The notes beneath the pieces are model-generated. The model had not been told where the DNA came from. It was given only the letters and a program-made list of their open reading frames with translations, and did no database searches. Positions 35,346-43,979 of a DNA stretch of 64,000 bases are shown piece by piece; position 1 is the stretch's first letter, and the number at the start of each line of letters is the position of its first letter. The stretch comes from CAYFLR01 sp964343805 (GTDB lineage Bacteria > Bdellovibrionota_B > Oligoflexia > CAYFLR01). The position numbers and the translations under genes were made by a program. Where the stretch lies: assembly GCA_964343805.1 (NCBI GenBank), contig CAYFLR010000006.1:1-64000 (forward strand), given 5' to 3'.

Positions 35346-35786
35346 ATGATTAGCAAAATCCTTTTTTCATTCATCATTGTATTTGGTTTAAATACTGCTT
35401 GGGCTGCTCCATGTACTAAGCCAGAGAAAAAAAACATGAAGAAAATTCACAAAAAAGTAAGACATGCGCTTGGCCATCTCAATGTCACTCCTAAGAAAGC
35501 CAAAGGACTTCTAGACAAAGCCACAACCGAGACTTTGATGGCCTCCAGCTTTATCAATAAAGCACGCGGAAAAGACAAAAAAGCCAAGAGTAAAGATCTA
35601 TTAGCAAAGAGCCAAAATGTATGTAAGGCAAAATCCAACCTGAATAAAGCCTCCATCATGCTGAGCGGACTTGAAACAAAGAACTGCTGGCAAGGAAATG
35701 ATACAAAAGCCCTTGCTCAAATAAAACTCGCCCTCAAAGATCTAAAGCAAGTAATTACTGACAAAAAAGTAAGCTGCAAAAAATAA
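35346..35786 (+). CDS. small basic secreted protein of unknown function
   Basis: 146 residues from ATG 35346 after GGAGA. Signal peptide ends at AWAA (about residue 20). The mature part is Lys-rich and helical, with Cys at the start, in NVCKAKS, in KNCWQG and near the end (VSCKK), so two disulfides are possible. It resembles in style, not clearly in sequence, the Lys-rich helical part of the protein at 14425-15198. No family recognised. Confidence 0.65.
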   Translation: MISKILFSFIIVFGLNTAWAAPCTKPEKKNMKKIHKKVRHALGHLNVTPKKAKGLLDKATTETLMASSFINKARGKDKKAKSKDLLAKSQNVCKAKSNLNKASIMLSGLETKNCWQGNDTKALAQIKLALKDLKQVITDKKVSCKK

Positions 35787-35802
35787 ATCCAAACCTACTT
35801 TT

Positions 35803-35840
35803 AGAGCCTGCCTTTCAATCAAGGAGGGCTCTTTCTAAAT
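35803..35840 (+). terminator. intrinsic terminator-like hairpin
   Basis: agagcc-tg-cctt pairs with aagg-ag-ggctct around a 6-nt loop, 35803-35832, followed by ttctaaatcttt. The position, 17 nt after the stop of the small secreted protein gene, is right for a terminator; the T tract is imperfect. Confidence 0.65.
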
Positions 35841-35974
35841 CTTTCTATTTGACTTTAGAAGGGATGGCAATTAAAACCATTGAGTCGATTTTTTTAGAAA
35901 TTTTAAAAAATGCTAGGTTCTTTTTCTTTATAGCGCCTGGCTCGTTCAGTCATTAACCAAATGAAGGAGATGGT

Positions 35975-36982
35975 ATGAAGTTGTTTTTAGTTTCTTTGAT
36001 CAGTGTCATTAGTTTCACCGCTCTCAACGCTAACTTTGTTATTTCAGAAGAGAATGGCGGTCAAATGAGAATGGCTGCGGATATTATCACAGGTTTTGAA
36101 TATGGACGAACTATGGAAGAAGAAGGCTATAAGTCCTCTTTCAGACTCTATAAAGGACGATTTGGCTTCAGTGGAAAAATTCAAAAAGACATCGGTTACA
36201 AATTTAAAATTCGCATGCAACATGTAAAAGCCAAAGATGATCAAGATTTCTCTATGTTTAAAATGGTAGATCAAGCTTGGTTAAGCTATGCTTTTGCTGA
36301 TGGTGCTGTAAAGTTAAGAGCTGGAAAAGTCAGCCCAGGAGCGGGTGTAGCAGATCAACTCGATAGTATGTACCCTATTACCTTTGCTTTTGAAGAAGGC
36401 TCTTTATTTGCAGGTGAATACTCTCTCGGTCTTCAATTAATTGGTAAATTACCTGGTAAATTTAGCTGGAGATTCTCTCTCCAAAATGACACTGAGGACT
36501 CTACCTACCGCGCCAAAAACCAAGACAATAAATATGATGTGCAATTTGATTTCTCTGGAAAATCTGATAAAAGTATCAAAGAAAAAGATCTGAGTGGTGG
36601 TTTAAGGTATAAGTATGGAATTAGCCTGATTCATTTAGCTCCTACTTCAGGTCCAGAGAGAAACTATGTATCTCCTTACTTTCTCATGTCTGTGTCAAAT
36701 CTTTTCTTAGCAGCTGGACTTGAATTTGATTTAACCAAAGATAAAGAAAAATCTTCTTATAATTTAGCACTAGCTTATATGGCTATTCCTAAATTTTTCC
36801 GTCCTGGTGTCAGTTACTCCACTTTTGGAAAAGAAGATAAAATGGATCAAGTGGTAGCGGCAAATACCACTTTCTTTATTGACAATGGTTACTTTCGCCC
36901 CATTTTCGAATATGCATTAGAAATACCCAAGAAAGGCGATAAGAGTTACAAAGTAAAAGCAATGATCTCATTAGACATCTAA
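35975..36982 (+). CDS. porin-like outer-membrane beta-barrel protein
   Basis: 335 residues, ATG after GAAGGAGA. Signal peptide to about ALNA (19). The body alternates aromatic and polar residues as in barrels, with RLYKGRFGFSGKIQKDIGYKFKIRMQ, then VDQAWLSYAFADGAVKLRAGKVSPG, the layout of phosphate-selective-porin-like (OprO/OprP) proteins. It ends in a strand with terminal SLDI rather than Phe. Its TAA shares 36980-36981 with the recX stop. Confidence 0.75.
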   Translation: MKLFLVSLISVISFTALNANFVISEENGGQMRMAADIITGFEYGRTMEEEGYKSSFRLYKGRFGFSGKIQKDIGYKFKIRMQHVKAKDDQDFSMFKMVDQAWLSYAFADGAVKLRAGKVSPGAGVADQLDSMYPITFAFEEGSLFAGEYSLGLQLIGKLPGKFSWRFSLQNDTEDSTYRAKNQDNKYDVQFDFSGKSDKSIKEKDLSGGLRYKYGISLIHLAPTSGPERNYVSPYFLMSVSNLFLAAGLEFDLTKDKEKSSYNLALAYMAIPKFFRPGVSYSTFGKEDKMDQVVAANTTFFIDNGYFRPIFEYALEIPKKGDKSYKVKAMISLDI

Positions 36983-37467
36983 AAAGAAGCGTCAATCGCA
37001 GCTTTGAAGTCTTTATAATCAAAGCCCTTGGATTTAAGAAAATTAACCATCTTGAATTTAAGGGCTTTTCTTTTTTCTACGGTTATCTTTATAGTTTTAA
37101 GTTTTTTAGTTAAAACCTGCCGGGCACACTCTTCCACCGTAGTTTCCATGGCCTCATAGTAGCTAATTATTTCTTCCTGAGAGAGGTTGATATCCTCTTG
37201 ATAAAGCTTATTTTGAATGTAATTGGGACCGCATCCTTTTCGAATCCAACCTCTGAGTTTAACTTCGATGTATCTCTCTTCACTGAATAATCCTTTCAGT
37301 TCAAATTCATTTATCGCGCCTTCAATATCTTCGATCAAATAACCTTTAGTCAATAAGTGTTCCCTTAATCTGGCTCTTGAATAATCACGACGACTGAGCA
37401 GTTGCATAAGCTTCTTGTTTAGATCTATAGGCTGAGTTGGTGTTTTATTAGGGGTTCGTTCCTTCAT
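36979..37467 (-). CDS. recX: regulatory protein RecX
   Basis: 162 residues from ATG 37467; a TTG at 37503 is an alternative. RecX three-helix repeats are seen: LMQLLSRRDYSRARLREHLLTKGY, then GLFSEERYIEVKLRGWIRKGCGPNYIQNKLYQ, and a last repeat ending at NFLKSKGFDYKDFKAAID. It binds RecA filaments and limits recombination. recA is not next to it. Convergent with the porin gene with a 4-nt overlap. Confidence 0.9.
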   Translation of the reverse strand: MKERTPNKTPTQPIDLNKKLMQLLSRRDYSRARLREHLLTKGYLIEDIEGAINEFELKGLFSEERYIEVKLRGWIRKGCGPNYIQNKLYQEDINLSQEEIISYYEAMETTVEECARQVLTKKLKTIKITVEKRKALKFKMVNFLKSKGFDYKDFKAAIDASF

Positions 37468-37604
37468 GTAGAAAGTTCTATATTGAACTCCAGGAATGAT
37501 CAAGGTAAAATCTTGATATAAGTGCAGTTTATAAACATTTTTAGGTTTCCAGAATTAGGTCCGACCTAATGATAAAAAGGTGAAGCCAAAAGAAGGGGAT
37601 TTAT

Positions 37605-38105
37605 ATGAGAAGTTATAACAGTTTAAAATATTTCATTTTAATATTCCTGCTATTTTTTAGCTGCTCGCTTTTCGCCAGTACCAATGCCTTTATCGCAGCG
37701 GAAGCGGCCCCAGCCTTTTCATCCCCTGATAATAAAGGGACACCGCAGGTAAAAATTCCCATGGGAACCCAAGTAAAAAAAGTAAAAACACAGGATTTTT
37801 GGGTCCAAATTTCCCATAAAAGCCAATCATTATGGATACATAACATGTACCTCTCGGACAAAAATCCCAAGGCGGCTAGAAGAGGATTTCTCTCAGTCTT
37901 TAAAGGCATGATCTCCAAAATGAAAAAGAAGGCTGGGACGGGCCGTAAAAGAGCCACCGTCATGGGTATCAGAGGATTAGATGAAGAAGGAGACTTAAAA
38001 AACCTCGATATCGAACCAGATTATGACACTGTGGATCGAATCGATCGACAATATTTCCCCATTAAACCCAGAGTCATGAAAAAGTTTCTACGTACCATGC
38101 ATTAA
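37605..38105 (+). CDS. secreted SH3-like domain protein
   Basis: 166 residues, ATG after AAGGGG. Signal peptide ends at LFAS (about 25); a Cys in FFSCSLFA could alternatively be a lipobox. Residues 30-80 look like a bacterial SH3 domain (AAPAFSSPDNKG, VKIPMGTQVKKV, WVQIS, LWIHNMYL). The basic C-terminal half is unrecognised. The M48 protease gene follows 35 nt later and is probably co-transcribed. Confidence 0.68.
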   Translation: MRSYNSLKYFILIFLLFFSCSLFASTNAFIAAEAAPAFSSPDNKGTPQVKIPMGTQVKKVKTQDFWVQISHKSQSLWIHNMYLSDKNPKAARRGFLSVFKGMISKMKKKAGTGRKRATVMGIRGLDEEGDLKNLDIEPDYDTVDRIDRQYFPIKPRVMKKFLRTMH

Positions 38106-38140
38106 ACAGGATGTTTATAATATAACAATAAGGAATTATT

Positions 38141-39073
38141 ATGAAAAAACACATAAACCGCATTAATATTTTTTTGATTGGCCTCATATTCTTAATGAAT
38201 AACTGCACCAGCCAAAAAAATGAACCGGCTCAACCTGTCGTTGCCCAGAAAGTAAATCATAAGGAGCATGACGACATAAAGAAAGAGATTGAGGTAGGCA
38301 GAAACGTTGCAGGTAAATTAATAGCGGCCTTTGGTCTTTATAACCATCCCAAGGTCAATGCCTATATAAACCTGCTGGGCCAAACCATTGCAGCCAATAG
38401 TGATGCCCCAAATAGAAAATATACCTTTCACATACTCAACACCTCTCATATTAATGCCTATTCAGCGCCCGGTGGTTATATTTTTATTACCAGAGGGGCT
38501 TTACTCAATGCAAAAAATGAAGCAGAGCTCGCCGCTATCCTCGGTCATGAAATCGCTCATGTAGCCAAAGCTCATGTATACAACACCGTAAAAGCTCTCA
38601 AAGAAAAAGACAAGGTTCAAACCAAAGAAATGAAAGCTCGTCAGAGACCCCATAATGATCCTAACAGCGATAGCTCTGACAATAGTAAGGTTCTGGCCAA
38701 AATGGTAGGTTTAGGTGGAACCGCTGCAGTGGCACTGTTCAAAGCAATGGCAAATGCAGCCTATGACATTTTGATCAACAAAGGGATTGATCAAATGTAT
38801 GAATTTGAGGCCGATCAATCTGGTGTCCTCTATGCCCTAAGAGCAGGGTATTCCCCCTTAGCACTGGAGTCTTACTTAAAAAGACTCCATAAAATAAAAT
38901 CATCCAAGACCATGCAGAGACAAGGTCATACCCATCCTTCTATTGCCAATAGAGTAAATAAATTAAACAAATACCGAAATAAAAATGGTCTCAATGGGAT
39001 GGCTAAAGGACTTGGCGTAAAAAGGTTTATGAAAATGCTTTCTATTATTCAGAAAGAGAAATCGAGAGCCTAA
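38141..39073 (+). CDS. M48-family metalloprotease, lipoprotein
   Basis: 310 residues, ATG after AAGGA. Lipobox LMNNC gives Cys 22. Zinc motif HEIAH at 136-140 and the third ligand Glu in YEFEAD (Glu 223) identify the BepA/LoiP-like M48 family. It probably acts in the periplasm on outer-membrane protein quality control. Between the motifs is a linker with a charged insert (KEMKARQRPHNDPNSDSSDN). The SH3-like gene upstream is a possible partner. Confidence 0.9.
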   Translation: MKKHINRINIFLIGLIFLMNNCTSQKNEPAQPVVAQKVNHKEHDDIKKEIEVGRNVAGKLIAAFGLYNHPKVNAYINLLGQTIAANSDAPNRKYTFHILNTSHINAYSAPGGYIFITRGALLNAKNEAELAAILGHEIAHVAKAHVYNTVKALKEKDKVQTKEMKARQRPHNDPNSDSSDNSKVLAKMVGLGGTAAVALFKAMANAAYDILINKGIDQMYEFEADQSGVLYALRAGYSPLALESYLKRLHKIKSSKTMQRQGHTHPSIANRVNKLNKYRNKNGLNGMAKGLGVKRFMKMLSIIQKEKSRA

Positions 39074-39082
39074 CAAGATTTT

Positions 39083-39409
39083 TTATTGGGGCAGTGTATA
39101 GACCTGTACCGATTTGACTGACTGCTCGAATTTTGAACCAAATCTCTTCTTCAAGCGCATAATATTGGAAAACTCGTCTCCTTTACGAGCTTTTATAAAT
39201 GAAGTTCCTGGAGTTTTCATAGCTCCTTCTATATCGTCTCCCGCCAGATCAATCACAGTTTTCTTTCGATAAACCACATTGTCATCATCAGTGCTATTAG
39301 TGTTTAAAGTGCTTGCCGACTCAGCATTTAACCAGGATACTTGCCAACCGATAAAACCTAAGGAGAGAGTAAAAAGGATCCCCCCTAAAATGATCCGAAC
39401 CATACTCAT
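39083..39409 (-). CDS. small membrane-anchored protein, last gene of OMP/TPR operon
   Basis: 108 residues. One N-terminal hydrophobic segment (RIILGGILFTLSLGFIGW) followed by a polar periplasmic part with a DDxxYRKKTVIDLAGDDIEG segment. The ATG comes 1 nt after the upstream TPR stop and its ribosome site, GGAAAGG, lies in that gene, so it is coupled. The segment with Lys-Lys-Thr-x-Ile-Asp resembles part of gliding-motility-type proteins of myxobacteria, but this is weak. Function unknown. Confidence 0.65.
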   Translation of the reverse strand: MSMVRIILGGILFTLSLGFIGWQVSWLNAESASTLNTNSTDDDNVVYRKKTVIDLAGDDIEGAMKTPGTSFIKARKGDEFSNIMRLKKRFGSKFEQSVKSVQVYTLPQ

Positions 39410-39410
39410 T

Positions 39411-40922
39411 TTACTTTCCTTTCCGGCATAGACTTTTTAAATCGTAAATATAGTGCCCCACTTCATCCCACCAGTATTCATTCTTATTATCTAATGTCCA
39501 GCTTCGATGAGAAACCACTGATTGCTCCATTTTAAGAGCAGCAGTTCGGAGCAACTTACTTTGGTTCCTCTTATCAGTGCCCATAAGCTGGTCCTTTTTC
39601 CCCATCATTAGTTCAATATAAAGAAGTTTCGCCTGACCAAAACTCTCCTCAAAAATACCCTGAGCCTGAATCAAACGAGTTTTTATAATTTGGCCTAAAG
39701 CTTGCTGGCTCCGCTTGGTTCCTCCAGCAATATGCTCAAACACCCGGTTACCTAGTTGAGATTGTTTAAAGGTCGGGGGCATATCTTGAAAGAGAAGATT
39801 CTCCGCCTCCCAAGTCTCTATTTCATCACTGAGCTTTTGGAAGTCTTTTTCCTTTTTCAAGGTATTCCAAACCATTTCGGGAATCTGGAGATAAACTTCA
39901 TCTATGCCTTGCTTATAGCTCTCCCATTGTTTATAAAACACCTCCGGATTTGCATTTTTAACCGTCTCCAGGAAAGCCGTAAATTTCTTTCCTAATTGCA
40001 TATATCTGGTCATATAATTATAGAGCTCTTTTTTTGCCTTATCGTATTGACACAAGCTAAAGTAAACCATCACAGCCAAAATATGACTCTCTGGCATATA
40101 AAAATCCTTAAAGAAAGGAGAGTGAAGAGAATGAAGATTCCCCATAGCTCGATTGTAATCAGCCATCATAAAGTAAGCCCAAGCTTGTTCAAAAAGGCCA
40201 TCAATCCATAGGTAGGCTGGTTTTTTTACTTTTTTATAATAGAAAGCCGCATTTTTATATTGTTGATTGGCATAAAAAATTCTCGCTAATGCCAATGCAC
40301 TTTGATGGTAAACATGACGCTCAAAGGGCTGCCATTTCCCCTTCGAAACTGGCTGATTAAGAATCAACTTAAAAGTTTTAGCAGCTTTGGGAAAGTCCTT
40401 TTTCAGATAAAAAATGTAAGCCTCATGGAATTTGGCTTTCCGATAGTAACGACTTTTCACCCCAATGCGAGATAGGTAATTTAGAGATGCTTTGTATTCC
40501 TTTCTATTAAAAGCATTGATAGCCTTCAAGAAAAAGAATAAGTCTTGCCCAGATGAAGTAAGCTTGGACACTTTGAGTTTATCAATATGATAAGCAAGCA
40601 CGCCATCCATTCCTCTAAATTTACCTTTGCCCACACGACCAAAGTACTTATTCACAGGATCTGGATTTTTCTCTTTAAGCAGTAGGTCTCCTCGGAGCCA
40701 CAGGGAAGAATTTATAAACCCCTTGCTATGCAAAGAGTTTAAAATAGATTCCGCCTCTTTCCAGGCTAAGGCTTTCGCACTCATTAATTTCTCATACCTA
40801 CTTGCCAATTGCTCCAAAGTGACAGGCGCCTTTTTCTTGGCGGGCAACGTTCCGGCAAACAACAGCTTACTAAAAACCAAAATGAAGAATCCAAGAAATC
40901 TTATTAGCAATAGATTTTTCAT
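39411..40922 (-). CDS. secreted TPR-repeat protein
   Basis: 503 residues with a signal peptide (LLIRFLGFFILVFSKLLFAG). The central part holds TPR-like helical pairs, such as AKFHEAYIFYLKKDFPKAAK, then SALALARIFYANQQYKNAAF and FEQAWAYFMMADYNRAM. The C-terminal third is alpha-helical and ends with WWDEVGHYIYDLKSLC. It lies 18 nt after an outer-membrane beta-barrel gene and just before a small membrane protein. Such OMP/TPR pairs occur in myxobacterial Glt-type envelope machines, suggesting a trans-envelope complex, which is inference. Confidence 0.75.
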   Translation of the reverse strand: MKNLLLIRFLGFFILVFSKLLFAGTLPAKKKAPVTLEQLASRYEKLMSAKALAWKEAESILNSLHSKGFINSSLWLRGDLLLKEKNPDPVNKYFGRVGKGKFRGMDGVLAYHIDKLKVSKLTSSGQDLFFFLKAINAFNRKEYKASLNYLSRIGVKSRYYRKAKFHEAYIFYLKKDFPKAAKTFKLILNQPVSKGKWQPFERHVYHQSALALARIFYANQQYKNAAFYYKKVKKPAYLWIDGLFEQAWAYFMMADYNRAMGNLHSLHSPFFKDFYMPESHILAVMVYFSLCQYDKAKKELYNYMTRYMQLGKKFTAFLETVKNANPEVFYKQWESYKQGIDEVYLQIPEMVWNTLKKEKDFQKLSDEIETWEAENLLFQDMPPTFKQSQLGNRVFEHIAGGTKRSQQALGQIIKTRLIQAQGIFEESFGQAKLLYIELMMGKKDQLMGTDKRNQSKLLRTAALKMEQSVVSHRSWTLDNKNEYWWDEVGHYIYDLKSLCRKGK

Positions 40923-40940
40923 GAAATATCCGCGATGAGG

Positions 40941-41588
40941 TTAAAGAAAAACGGAGGCCCCTAATGAAAAGCTAACGCTACTTCGAAGGTAATCTGTATC
41001 TAAGGCTTTCTTTGATTCCCAAAAAGCGTAATTTTTGAAATCAAGTCGTATCGACCAGCTTTTGGTGACAAAATAGTGTTGTCCAATACCGGTGGTAAAA
41101 GCCACTTTTCCCCCTTGATCCGTTTGACTCAAGCCAACTCCTGCGGTGAAAAACAGATCCGAATAGAGTATGGCTTTGGATAAGAGAGATACCTTCCCAT
41201 AGATAGGAACAAAAATGGCGGCCAGATCAAAACTTGAATGGATTTGATTTATTTCAGGCTCTATTCCCACCTCTTTAGTTGGATCACTCTTGGATGGATA
41301 TCGTAAGTTGCCTAAAGCCTCTTTTTCGGCATTATCGCTAGCAGTAATCGCCGCTCCAGAAAGCTCGACTCCCCAAAAGTCGTTAAAATAGAATCCGGCT
41401 TTACCTGTAATACGACCTGTGGTCAGGTAGGTTTCATTGAGTAAAAGCCCTCCTTGCAGTGATATTTCCGGTCTGGCTTTTTTTACAAAATAGGTTTGTT
41501 CAATCACTCTCACCGGCACGTAATCATCAGAACCAAAGACATTCCCGCCAATCAAAAACATCATCAACCACAATCCATGCTTAACCAT
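40941..41588 (-). CDS. outer-membrane beta-barrel protein (myxobacterial OMP-type)
   Basis: 215 residues from ATG 41588, after AAGGAG with 9-nt spacing. Signal peptide ends near VFGS. The motif VIEQTYFVKKARPEISLQGG, then GKAGFYFNDFWGVELSG and a C-terminal strand SFSLGASVFL, resembles the outer membrane beta-barrel domain family (TIGR04565-like) of deltaproteobacteria. First gene of an operon with the TPR and small-protein genes; the YiiX-like gene 33 nt upstream may belong too. Confidence 0.75.
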   Translation of the reverse strand: MVKHGLWLMMFLIGGNVFGSDDYVPVRVIEQTYFVKKARPEISLQGGLLLNETYLTTGRITGKAGFYFNDFWGVELSGAAITASDNAEKEALGNLRYPSKSDPTKEVGIEPEINQIHSSFDLAAIFVPIYGKVSLLSKAILYSDLFFTAGVGLSQTDQGGKVAFTTGIGQHYFVTKSWSIRLDFKNYAFWESKKALDTDYLRSSVSFSLGASVFL

Positions 41589-41621
41589 AGCAACCGTCTC
41601 CTTAAGTTCTCCCAAATGTTA

Positions 41622-43175
41622 TCATTCGACTATTCGCTGGGCTTGCGCCTGAACAGCAGCAAAAGGGCTTCCGCGATTGCCCTTTTTTTGAAGATCTTCA
41701 TACAGTTTATAGGCATTTTTATCACTCACTTTTTTTCCATCATGATAGAAGGAGATCAGACGAAGTGGGCCATTATTGAGAGCCTTCTCTGCCACATTAT
41801 CTGGACTAATGGTCACTCGTCCCAAGGTGGCTTTGGTAGGCCAATCTAAATCGGTATAAACCACATAGGCCAGCTCTGAGCATACAATTTTATCTTGAGT
41901 TTCTACATCAAAATTAAAATCGTACTTTTTACCATCTTGACCGAAAGCCAAGCGAATGAATTCTCTTTTTTGAGTCAGGGTCATGCCTTCATAACGAAGA
42001 GCTGCGTAGTCATCAATATTTAAAAAGTGAGCCATGGTATTCAATTGAACTCCATCTCTTAAAGCTTCCAACACACCGTGACCGGATTCTATTTTGGCTT
42101 TATGTTCTGCTGATAATTCATCCCAAACACCTAATTCTTCCAACTCAGGTCGTGTTCCCATCCAAATCGCCACATGACCAAAGTGGCCGGGGATAAACTT
42201 ATCTGTCAATCTAAAGGGAGTTTTTTCTAATATAATATCGAGTGGTTTTAGTTCGGCTAGAATGGCTTGCTCAACCTTGGGTTTGTTGTACATTTTCCCC
42301 TTTCTGGTGGCAAAAAGCCCCATGGTATTACCAAAAACTTTGGAGAGTTCATTCATGGTCCCTTCCCGCAGATCATTCATATCGTCTCGTCCATCTCTTA
42401 GGAAAGTTACATATTTAGTCACTTTGTCAGCAATTCTCTTAAAATGGCTGGCAGAGGTAAATACTTCATAGGAAGGACTATTTTTAATGAGAATATTCAA
42501 GTAGGCCAGATTCATATCTCCATCACTGGCATATCCAATCCATGAATTGTAATTTTTGTACCTATTAATAGCCTTTTTTACCTCTCTCCGATTATGATTA
42601 GAGTGAAAAGATATGGATATATCTAAAAGGCTGTCACTTTGAATTTTATATGCCTGGTCGTTTTCATTGAGTTTTCTTCTTAACTTTCTATCGTTCTGAT
42701 AGAGGACAACTGCTGCATTGTAGTTATCATATAGCACTAAGGCGGCGGAAAGAGCGAGCATTACTCCCTTTAAGCGAAGGTGCTTATCTAAACCAGGCTG
42801 ATTTCCTTTCTGATCCCAGGTTTTATACTTATTAATAAGTTTGAAAATCTTATCTCTCAATTCTAGATAGGAGACTAAACCAGAGCTTAGAGCTCTTAAA
42901 TCACCACTTGTCAGATGATCCACTTGACGCTCACCACTTTTAAGACCGTTATAAAACATAATGGCCTCTTTTCTGAGAACAAGCGCCTCTTCAACCATAG
43001 ATTGATAGTCAATTATATCTTTATCCAATTGGTTTAAAATGGGTCTTTCCGACTCACTCAAGTGATCCCAGGTCTTAGTTTGACTCCCTGGTCCTAATGT
43101 TTTACAGGAAGTAATTAATAAGACTCCTATAATTAAGGACATTAAACCCATTGATAGACTTCTCACGTTAGACAT
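41622..43175 (-). CDS. YiiX-like permuted NlpC/P60 cysteine hydrolase, lipoprotein
   Basis: 517 residues from ATG 43175, after AAGGAG. Lipobox LLITSC anchors it. The first 300 residues are helical. The C-terminal catalytic domain has DIILEKTPF, GHFGHVAIW with the candidate catalytic His, and YDFNFDVETQDKIVCSELAY with the Cys in IVCSEL; the order His before Cys is the circularly permuted papain-like type. YiiX-like enzymes are thought to cut peptides or lipid-linked amides of the envelope. Upstream of the OMP/TPR operon. Confidence 0.82.
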   Translation of the reverse strand: MSNVRSLSMGLMSLIIGVLLITSCKTLGPGSQTKTWDHLSESERPILNQLDKDIIDYQSMVEEALVLRKEAIMFYNGLKSGERQVDHLTSGDLRALSSGLVSYLELRDKIFKLINKYKTWDQKGNQPGLDKHLRLKGVMLALSAALVLYDNYNAAVVLYQNDRKLRRKLNENDQAYKIQSDSLLDISISFHSNHNRREVKKAINRYKNYNSWIGYASDGDMNLAYLNILIKNSPSYEVFTSASHFKRIADKVTKYVTFLRDGRDDMNDLREGTMNELSKVFGNTMGLFATRKGKMYNKPKVEQAILAELKPLDIILEKTPFRLTDKFIPGHFGHVAIWMGTRPELEELGVWDELSAEHKAKIESGHGVLEALRDGVQLNTMAHFLNIDDYAALRYEGMTLTQKREFIRLAFGQDGKKYDFNFDVETQDKIVCSELAYVVYTDLDWPTKATLGRVTISPDNVAEKALNNGPLRLISFYHDGKKVSDKNAYKLYEDLQKKGNRGSPFAAVQAQAQRIVE

Positions 43176-43258
43176 AAACACTCCTTATCTATATAATTCC
43201 AATGTAATTATATTATACTCTAACTTTTTTGGATAATAAACCTATGGCTAGCCTATTC

Positions 43259-43849
43259 TCATACAACGGACTCTATAACGTGCCAAAGGTCTTCTCGCCC
43301 TTTTCGTTTAGGAACTGAGTAGAGAAGGCAGTTATCCATTTCTAATTGAAAGGATTGCACGATTTTCTTGAGCTGATTCTTCGATTGATTTTTAGAGAGT
43401 TTATCAGCTTTTGTACCAATGAGCATCACCGGTCGATCAAAAGATAAAACCCATTCAAATATACGCAGATCTTCTTGATTAGGGCTCCGTCTTACATCAA
43501 ATAAATAACAAAATAGTGCAATTTGCTGGCTCTTCTTTAGATAGTCTGCAATAAAAATCTGCCAGTTTTGTTGCAGTGATTTACTCGCCTTGGCATAACC
43601 AAAACCGGGAAGATCCACAAAGGTGTAGAGATCATTCACCTTGAATAGGTTGATAGATTGAGTTCGTCCTGGAGTTCGACTGGTCTTTGCAAGGCTTTTT
43701 CTTCGAACTAATGAGTTAATAAGGGATGATTTGCCCACATTGGAGCGGCCCAAAAAGGCAATTTCAGGCAACCCTAAATCCTCGTAGTCTTTAAATCCAT
43801 GAAATGACTTTATAAATTCTGCTTTCTTAACCTCATATTCCATCTTCAT
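43259..43849 (-). CDS. engB: ribosome biogenesis GTPase EngB/YsxC
   Basis: 196 residues. G1 GRSNVGKSS at 34-42, the Thr-rich G2 RTPGRTQ, G3 DLPGFGYAK and G4 TKADK are all present. It is an essential-type GTPase for assembly of the 50S subunit in many bacteria. Start ATG 43849, with ATG two codons later. Usual length. Confidence 0.95.
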   Translation of the reverse strand: MKMEYEVKKAEFIKSFHGFKDYEDLGLPEIAFLGRSNVGKSSLINSLVRRKSLAKTSRTPGRTQSINLFKVNDLYTFVDLPGFGYAKASKSLQQNWQIFIADYLKKSQQIALFCYLFDVRRSPNQEDLRIFEWVLSFDRPVMLIGTKADKLSKNQSKNQLKKIVQSFQLEMDNCLLYSVPKRKGREDLWHVIESVV

Positions 43850-43944
43850 CCTGCCTTTTCAACCGATTATAATTGATATTTTACTATCTGGGATAAGAGA
43901 AAGTCCACTTTTACTCTTAAAAAATACATAAAAAAATAGGGCAC

Positions 43945-43973
43945 TTGATTCATAATTATTAGAATTCTATAAT
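43945..43973 (+). promoter_or_regulatory. consensus-like promoter directly before ATG 43980
   Basis: TTGATT (43945-43950), a 17-nt spacer and TATAAT (43968-43973). The expected start of transcription, about 7 nt downstream, coincides with the A of ATG at 43980. There is no Shine-Dalgarno sequence, so the mRNA would be leaderless. Confidence 0.6.
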
Positions 43974-43979
43974 AAGTTC

